From: Botryosphaeria dothidea
Lineage: Eukaryota; Ascomycota; Dothideomycetes; Botryosphaeriales; Botryosphaeriaceae
DNA: 64,000 bases
Direction: 5' to 3'
Assembly (NCBI GenBank): GCA_011503125.2
Contig: WWBZ02000033.1
Coordinates: forward strand, 3,038,001-3,102,000
Part shown: piece by piece, positions 57,098 through 64,000 of the stretch
Numbering within the stretch: position 1 is the first letter of the stretch
How the letters are laid out: each line of letters begins with the position of its first letter
The notes under the pieces: generated by a model
The model's database searches: none
The model's input: only the letters and a program-made list of their open reading frames with translations
Told to the model about the DNA's origin: nothing
Program-made: the position numbers and the translations under genes

Positions 57098-60000
57098 GCT
57101 GTCTTTCTTGCTCCTTTAAGGATGCCGCAATCACCCAGCGCATCTATGACATGAATAACAAAAAGCGGAAAATGGTCCATTCTATGACCTGTGACAGCAT
57201 GGACCCGACGTACGAATTTCTTTGGCGGACCTGTTGACTACACCCAGCTATGAAGTTGGTCAAAAGTCAGGTAAGGGTCGTCTTCCATATATGGATTCGA
57301 GGAACGAATTTTCTTGGACCCCGATCATCGAGGCTTGACATAGTCAAGTCTTTCAGTTTCGACACGTACCACAAAAGCAAAAAGCATTTTCCAGGAGGAT
57401 CATTTCCATGCAGAATTTTCAGCGATTTGAGAAGGCTAGTATGGTTGCAAAGGACCTCACTCTTCACCTACAAGACACCTCTACATTCACCTGTGCGGCA
57501 GTCGAACCCACACACCTGCTCATAGGATCGACTCGTTATTGCGAGCGGTCCCCTATTACTATTTCCCTTCATCACTCATCTTGTCCAATTTACCAGGCCG
57601 CAGTTTCTTGATCTTTTATATTTCCTTTTGGTTCTTTTCCTGCGCCTTGTACCACTATTCACATTGTGTTATTGTTGCTCCATTTTTCCTCAAGGAGATT
57701 CTCCGATTTCGTTTTTCATTTCCTTTTCCTTTGCTTATGGCAAACTTATTCTTATTTTAATGGCGCGGTGCGTCACGTAAAGCCGTTTGTGATTTTTACT
57801 TTCTCTTTTCGGATCGATTCCTCTTTTGTTTTACTCGAGACTTATCTGTTTCCCGGGTGTTTTGTAGGGAGGATGGGCGGGATCTCCAACTTTCTAGTTA
57901 CCAAATTTCCTTTGTACGTACAATCTGTATAACTCAATAGTGTCTTAACGCAGAGCACTGTTGCCGAACTTGCCATTGACAATTCTCTCGTCTTGATGTG
58001 ACTGCTTGTTCTGCCGTTCATTGGCGGAGATGATTTGTTTTCCTGGATAGGGCGTCCTGCGGCTCCAACAAGGGCGCGGGTGTACCTGACGCAGGAGTCG
58101 AGGATGAGACAGGTGGACTTTGGTTCTCGGGGCAATTATTCTATGTGTTTCTATATTTTGAGACGCACGAAGGGGAAAATCCAAAGTCAAAAAAATTCAA
58201 AATCCTGAAACACAGCCAGGGGTGCGGACAAGGCAGAGGTTGTACCTTAAAACTTTTTGCGCCAATGGCCCCCAACAAAGACGGGAGGGCGTCAAAAAGA
58301 CCCAGTGCTAAGGTTACAGTTCTGGTCAAGGGGGCAGAAGGTACCTCATGCCAGCAAGTTGAAGCAAGATTTGGAAAGGGAATCCTGAGCGTGGGCTCTA
58401 CCCTAACCCACGCGATGGTTTTCGGTGCCAGCCAAACGTGGGCCAAGGAGAAAGATTTTCAACAGGCTCAAACAAGGCCCAGCTGCCAGGAACAGGCAGG
58501 CCCCCGCGGTGATCTATCTGAGGAAGCAGCTTCTGTCAGTCAATTTAACGTGTGGCGTGCGTCAGTTATATTCAGGTACGAGCGGCAAGTGCTGAGGTCG
58601 TCAAGTGCCGTAGATCTTAGCATATCAGTAGGGCTGGCGTTAATTGATTAACTCGGGGAGAGGAATCATGAACCGCTTGCTCTTTCGGGATTGACAGGCT
58701 GGGGTCGCATCGCAACTGTCGCCCAGGAGGTGGCCTGAAGGTTGCGGCTCAACGGCGCTATCGCTACCGCGTCAGGCGCGAAAGGGGGAAATGGACAGTT
58801 GACATCTATTTAACCTTGAATCCTTTGGGCGGACGGGCGGCGATGGCGCCTTCGATCGGGTGGGTAACGGCCGACGCTGCTAGCACCACGTTGCACGGCG
58901 GCTCCGCGGACGTTTTCGGTTGGTGAGTGCTGCTGCTGCTGCCACATGAAATGATGGGAGCTCGCCCGTGAGCTCGAGCAACAAAACGGCATCTCATCAA
59001 CACTGATGGGGATTCGAAGCGGTCGTCAGGATGGACGTGTCAATCTATCTGAACATCTGTGTTCCCAGATAAATCCTCCAACTCCTCATGCATATATTTA
59101 ACTCTTTTTCAAGGCTCGGGGTCTCTATATTTTCGTGCATCAGGAGTAAGTGCCCTTGCTGTTGTCAGCAGGTGAGGTGAGGTGGCGAGCGCTGAGGCAT
59201 CAACGAGGCACCAAGGCCACACGACCGCCGGTTTGGCCAGCGGCACCTTGCCTATAATTAAGACGATTACTTGCATCTACTTTAGCGAACGAGCCTCTCA
59301 CGTGCTCGCAAACACACAGGCCTTATCCGCCTCGCTCCCATCGTTCCGCTCAGCGCCGAGCCATTGCGACATTGCCTGCCGGGAGAAGCGGGGAGAACAG
59401 ATGCGGAGCTGGTCTGCCTGCATCTCCGCGCAGACCTTGCCGCCGGCCCGGCGAGAAGGCATCGAAGCCGCTCGAGAAGGGCAGCTGCCTAGCCGACGTC
59501 CCCGGCTAGCCCCGACCTGCCGCTTATGGTTGAGCGGTGGCCGACCGTTGCGTCGACGGAAGTGAGATTTTTTGGGGTGACGGGAGCCTGCACCCTCGTC
59601 CGACCAGCGAACGAGCGAACGCGGGCAGAGTCGTTGACACATGCTCTCTCAAGGGCTCTCTGGAAGCCTCAACCGACGACAGCCGGAGCAGGAGCGGGAC
59701 GGATGCCGCGTTTGCTAGTGTACATGACAGATGAGGAAACCTCATCCATGAGGCTTTCGTAAAGGATGGCTACATTTAGAGTCTGATGACTGAGGCATGT
59801 AGTGAGTCACGGAAAGGTGCTTGAGCATTGCTGCACCTCCTACAGGCAGCGGCCTGTACGCCAGTTCGCCCGGCCGGGGCTCTGCGAATGAACGTACCCT
59901 GAGGCAAACAAGAGTCGGTACGTCCAATAGGATTTTCTTGGCAACGACTGCTGTATTGGACGGATGGTCTGTGGGCGTCATCGCTGCGTGACTCATCACA

Positions 60001-61408
60001 ATACCATCCGGCTTGGACTGGCGCGAGGCGCAATGGCACGGCGGCCTGAGCAAGAGCTTGTGCTACTCGTGGAGAAAGGCGTTGAAGGAGCGGTTGGGGC
60101 AAAACCCAGCGGGCACAAGGACCGACGGAGATAGCGAGGAAAGGTCCGCCCAAAGTCCAAGCTCCCGCTCAATGGCTGATTCGAGTTAGCGGGGCCAGCG
60201 GCGGAGAAGCAGGCCCTTCTCCAATTCGCCTGCGTGGCGTTGGATGGAGGGCCGCTGCGCGAACCGGCCCAAGGACGTCGAGGGCGCAATGCGGAGGCGA
60301 AGGCGCAAGTGAGCGGCGGATTGCCCGGCTGATGCTCGTCTGGATGCGCAGAAAGCAGTGACACTGGAGCAGAACGAGAACAATAGCAGCGTCCGGCGCG
60401 TTTATGCTTTATGCCGGCAGTGATAAGTGGGCGGGCGGGCATACTTTGTTTCGTTTGGCCACCCCACCCGTCAGGCGAGAGACGGCCGCACTGACGACGG
60501 CGAGGGAAATCAAAAAGCGCGCCGCGCTGGTGACGCGACTACCACGCGCTGATTACGGCTTTGCGCGGCGGTGCGGCAGCAGCCTGAAGGCAGCGTCGCC
60601 GGCGGGCGAGACTGAGAGAAAGGAGGCATGCGTGCGTGCTGTGCAACGCTTGCGGGCCCAGGGCGCGGTGCTGGATTGCTGGCAGGGCACCTTTGCGCGC
60701 GATGATGTAGCACGCTCGCGGCGCATTGATTGGCAAGCAGGCGGGCACGCTCGTGTCGGCTGTGCGCCGCTGTGCTGTGCTGTGCTGTGCGGTGCGGTGC
60801 GGTGCTCTGCGCGAATGGGCGCGGGCTGGGCGGTGCAAGCTGGTGCTGGTCTGAATCAGCGCGGTGCTCCACTGTTCGGCGGGCTGGGCGAGTGGGTGGT
60901 GTTGCTGGCCGCTGGCTCCTTCGCTCGCTGGGCTGCTGCGGCGACGGCCCCTGGTAGTGGTGTGTGCCAAGAAGCCGCTCAAAAAACTTCCTGGGCCTCG
61001 CTCAGCGCACACCCTTTCATCATCTTCCATCAACCAACACCCTCCCACCCGAGAAAAGCCGGCCCCTCTGCGTAAGCAGTACACGGCCGCATCTGACAGT
61101 TTCGCAGAGTCCCCTCTGGAACTTGTCTGCCCGTCGAACGAACGACGCGCGCATCCCGACCACGACACTTTGACCGGTTGTCGTGTCCCATCCGCAGGTG
61201 TGCCCCGACGACACCTTGCCCTTCACTTCGCTTGTCCTGGTTTTTGTCGAGCGTTTCCTTTCCTCGTCCGACTCTCCGCTCCGCGCGATCAACTGTAATA
61301 CCCGGCCTCGAGTTTGACATTCGCGAGCCGTCCTCCGCACCTCCTCCCTTCGCCTCCGCGTCCTCGCTCCGTCCGCTCGCCCGCCTCAACCCTCTAGCAA
61401 ACGGATAA
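57098..61408. other. Long gene-free 5' region of the eIF4G gene
   Basis: About 4.3 kb. The left part is T-rich (3' flank of the homeobox gene); the right part is GC-rich with compositionally driven open frames on both strands and a TGTGC/GGTGC microsatellite. No recognisable gene, tRNA or mobile element is seen. It probably includes a long promoter and 5' UTR. Confidence 0.45.
60771..60805. repeat. TGTGC/GGTGC pentanucleotide microsatellite
   Basis: Four perfect TGTGC units followed by three GGTGC units, 35 bp. It lies about 600 bp upstream of the eIF4G start. Confidence 0.9.
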
Positions 61409-64000
61409 ATGAGCAGCTCTAGCCCCGCGACGAACCCTACGACGAACGCCGCGCAGACTGCCAACGCCGCTTCCAACCAACCCACCGGAACGACGTCGCC
61501 CTCTGTCGCTGGCGCCGCTCAGCCCGCCGCCAAGTCGTACGCCAGTGCTGCGACAAAGAAGTCCGCTTCGCCTCCCGCGATCGCTTCTAGCACTCCCCAG
61601 GTGGCGGTGGGCTCTGCGCAACATGGAAAGACTGGCTCTGTGAACGGCAAGAGCCAGATCCAGCCCGCCGTCCCAGCCGTCGGTGCTCCGCCCATTGCCA
61701 ATGGAGCCCCTGCCCACGGACGCAAGCCCTCTTCCATGACTATCAGCGCTGCCGGTACCTCTGGTCCTATGGCCAACGGCTCCAGCAATCGCCCCAACAT
61801 AAGCTTTGGTTCACTGAACGCAGGCGGCTCACCCGCCATCGCAAACAGCGTCCCCCAGGCGCCCCAGACCACTACGCCGAACCCTCGCATCACCTCTCCC
61901 GCTACCTCGCCTTCGCCCATCCCGCAGCCTCCGGCCAGCGGTGGACGTCCCCCAGCCAGTCTGCAAGGCCAGGGGAACGGCTTGAGCTTCGGCTCCATGG
62001 GTGGAGAAAATGGCGGCCAATCGGTATGTTCACCTCACGTTGTGTCACTTGGTCAGAACCTGCTTGATTCCTGTTCATGACGATTTTGCCGTGGCACATT
62101 TCACTTTGGACCGCAGAGTGTTCGGATTTTTTTTTTTTGGTGGCAGAGAGCAGGTTGACACTGACGAAGATCGTAAAATAATAGGGCCGACCCGTTTCCA
62201 TGCCCCCGCAAGGCCCACCGCCTATGCCGCAGGCTCAACACTTGCGCCGCGAATCCTCCCAATCTGCACACAGCGACATGAGCAACCCGGCTGTCAACCG
62301 TAATTTCGTGCCACAGGCCGGTCGCGGTCGGGGCTACAACCAGGGCTACAACGCACCCTCTCCGGGGCCGCAGTTCCGCCAGCTGCCCAACCAGATGCGC
62401 GGACCCATGCCTGGCCAATTCCAGGGTCAGGGTGGTCCCATGGGCTCACCGTATCGCCAGAACCGCAGTCCGGCTATGACGCCGGCGACCATGCAGCAGC
62501 AGGCTCAGTTTGCCAACCAGCCGCAGATGCCGCATGGTGGGTACCCTGGATACCCGCATCAATTCCAGCCAAATGTAATCAACAAATCTCCTACTCTTTC
62601 GAAGAAGTTTGTCAGCACTTCAGGGCCGGTCGACACCCAAGCGACCAGCCGACACCCTTCACACATTACACCCACTTCAGCTTCTACTTCCACAACACTT
62701 TCTTCGAGTCAACTTCAGCACACTTTCAGCTCCAAACTTTCTCCAGCTCCAAATATTGCGCCCGACAACGGCGGTTTTGAAGACTTTCTAACACAATTGA
62801 AGGCCCAGGGCTTTTATGGGATGCAGCCTCAGCATCTTGATCCGACGCAGTTCAACCCATACTACCAACCCGGTCCGTACATGCACCCCGGCATGCCTTA
62901 CCAACCTGGTGCTCCCCCGAGTCCGCGTCCCATGAACCACGCGCCCCACGCTTCGCAATCGTTCATTCCAGGTCAGTATGGCGCGCCTCATGCACAGAGC
63001 ATGTCGCGCACGAACTCACAGGTTTCCGAACGCCCTCCTTCGACCATGGCGAACCCTCAAACTCCCTCGATGACAGCTGCCAGCCATGTCTCACACACTC
63101 CCACTCAGAGCTCTAGCAGCCCCGCACCCTCTTCTTCGAACTTTACGATACCCGCGAGGACTAAGAGCAAGGGAATTGTCATCAAGAACCCTGATGGTGA
63201 GGTCGTGACATTTGAGAAGAAGTCTTCTTCCCCAGCCCCCGGTCCTTCCAAGTCTCCTATCGTCGTCTCCTCTACACCTACCCCCCCTCCGCGTGTGCCC
63301 AGCGCAAACTCCCAGCACGGCAGGACAGATAGCATTTCTCAAAAGACCGCCGAGGAGAAGAAGCAGGAGTTCCAAGAGCAGTTCCAGAAGCAACTTGCCG
63401 AGGAGAGGCGGAGAAAGGATGAAGAAGAGAAGTCTGCCAGGGAGAAGAAGGAGAAGGAGGAGAAGGAGGAGAAGGAGGAGGCCGAAGCCAAGGCTGCTAA
63501 GGAGAAGGCCGAGGCTGAAGAGAAGGCCGCAAAGGAGCGTGAGGCCGCCGAGGCCGCTGCTAAGGAAGAAGCCGAAAAGAAGGCCAAGGAGGAGGCTGAG
63601 AAGAAGGCCAAGGAGGAAGAGGAGAAGAAGGCCAAGGAGGCTGAAGAGGAAGCTGCGAAGAGGGCCAAGGAAGAGGAAGCAGAGCGCCTACGCAAGGAAG
63701 AGGACGAGCGTCTGGAGCGTGAAATCGCTGAGATGGAGGCCGCTGAGCGTGCAGAAGAAGAGCGCGAGAAGGCCTTCCAGGAGAAGCGAAAGCGCGAGAA
63801 GGAAGAGGCCGCCGCGAAGGCTGCGGAGGTTGCGGCCAAGGCTGACGATGAGATGAAGCGTCTTGAGCGTGAGGCTGAAGAACGCGAGCTGGCGAAGGAG
63901 CGTGGCGAGAAGAAAGAGCAGACCGAGGAGGAGAAGGCCGAGGCTGCCAAGTTGTTTGCCTCTCTCAAGAAGCCCGCCTTTGGACCTGCTGCTACCGCTA
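61409..64000 (+). CDS. TIF4631: Translation initiation factor eIF4G, 5' part (truncated by window end)
   Basis: Exon 1 is 61409-62023, an intron of 161 nt follows, and exon 2 runs from 62185 past the end of the window: at least 809 residues and no stop yet. The N-terminal half is low complexity (Ser/Ala/Thr/Pro, then Gly/Gln/Pro/Met-rich), containing KSYASAA and repeated GQGGP/QFQGQ-like runs that suit the RNA- and PABP-binding N-terminus of fungal eIF4G. From about residue 590 it becomes a highly charged Lys/Glu/Ala helix (KQEFQEQFQKQLAEERRRKD onward) lasting over 190 residues, ending in EEEKAEAAKLFASLKKPAFG. The eIF4E-binding site and MIF4G domain would follow outside the window. A 234-nt in-frame stretch (62575-62808) could be an unspliced intron. 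The ATG is immediately preceded by TAA. Confidence 0.85.

Noticed and set aside
57480..57530. Minus-strand GGTTCGACT, resembling a tRNA T-loop
   Set aside because: A 5-bp stem can be drawn only with an 11-nt loop, and no cloverleaf fits upstream.

Overview
The window is nuclear DNA of a filamentous ascomycete (Pezizomycotina; a dothideomycete would fit, but I cannot prove the class). The reasons are: short GT-AG introns (mostly 45-80 nt) with CTAAC/CTGAC-like branch points, a Zn2Cys6 regulator, DASH subunit Duo1, the fungal homeobox regulator of the Htf1 type, and single-gene transcription units in head-to-head or tail-to-tail pairs. I reconstructed 17 protein-coding genes. Every multi-exon model was checked for reading-phase closure. 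One gene runs off the right edge. I found no rRNA, tRNA, CRISPR array or recognisable transposon.

Left part (1-16.7 kb): a divergent pair of an uncharacterised Ser/Thr-Pro-rich protein and duo1 (kinetochore DASH complex). This is followed by a carbohydrate-flavoured block: secreted GH2 beta-mannosidase (mndA-type), divergent from a Zn2Cys6 transcription factor, then an atypical GH32 enzyme divergent from an MFS sugar transporter.

Middle part (16.7-33.4 kb): POL1 (DNA polymerase alpha catalytic subunit), divergent from REX2 (oligoribonuclease); a NADAR-domain protein, convergent with REX2; a small unrecognised two-exon gene; a CECR5/HDHD5-like HAD phosphatase; and an aldo-keto reductase.

Right part (33.4-64 kb): a 5.4-kb gene-poor stretch, importin Nmd5/Sxm1 (importin-7/8 type), SKI2 (exosome-assisting RNA helicase), CSM3 (Swi3/Tipin fork-protection factor) divergent from the THO subunit HPR1/THOC1, an Htf1-type homeobox regulator behind about 3.1 kb of gene-free DNA, and the 5' part of eIF4G behind about 4.3 kb of gene-free DNA.

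Functional threads: (i) chromosome duplication and segregation genes (duo1, POL1, CSM3) each have at least one perfect ACGCGT (MCB-like) element in their upstream region, the CSM3/HPR1 one being a paired, perfectly inverted arrangement; (ii) RNA metabolism genes (REX2, SKI2, HPR1, eIF4G); (iii) a possible sugar-utilisation block at 5.4-16.7 kb. No clearly novel multi-gene system is obvious. The best leads are the uncharacterised CDK-site-rich partner of duo1, the fungal NADAR protein, the atypical GH32 enzyme, and several splice or start ambiguities that would change protein products.
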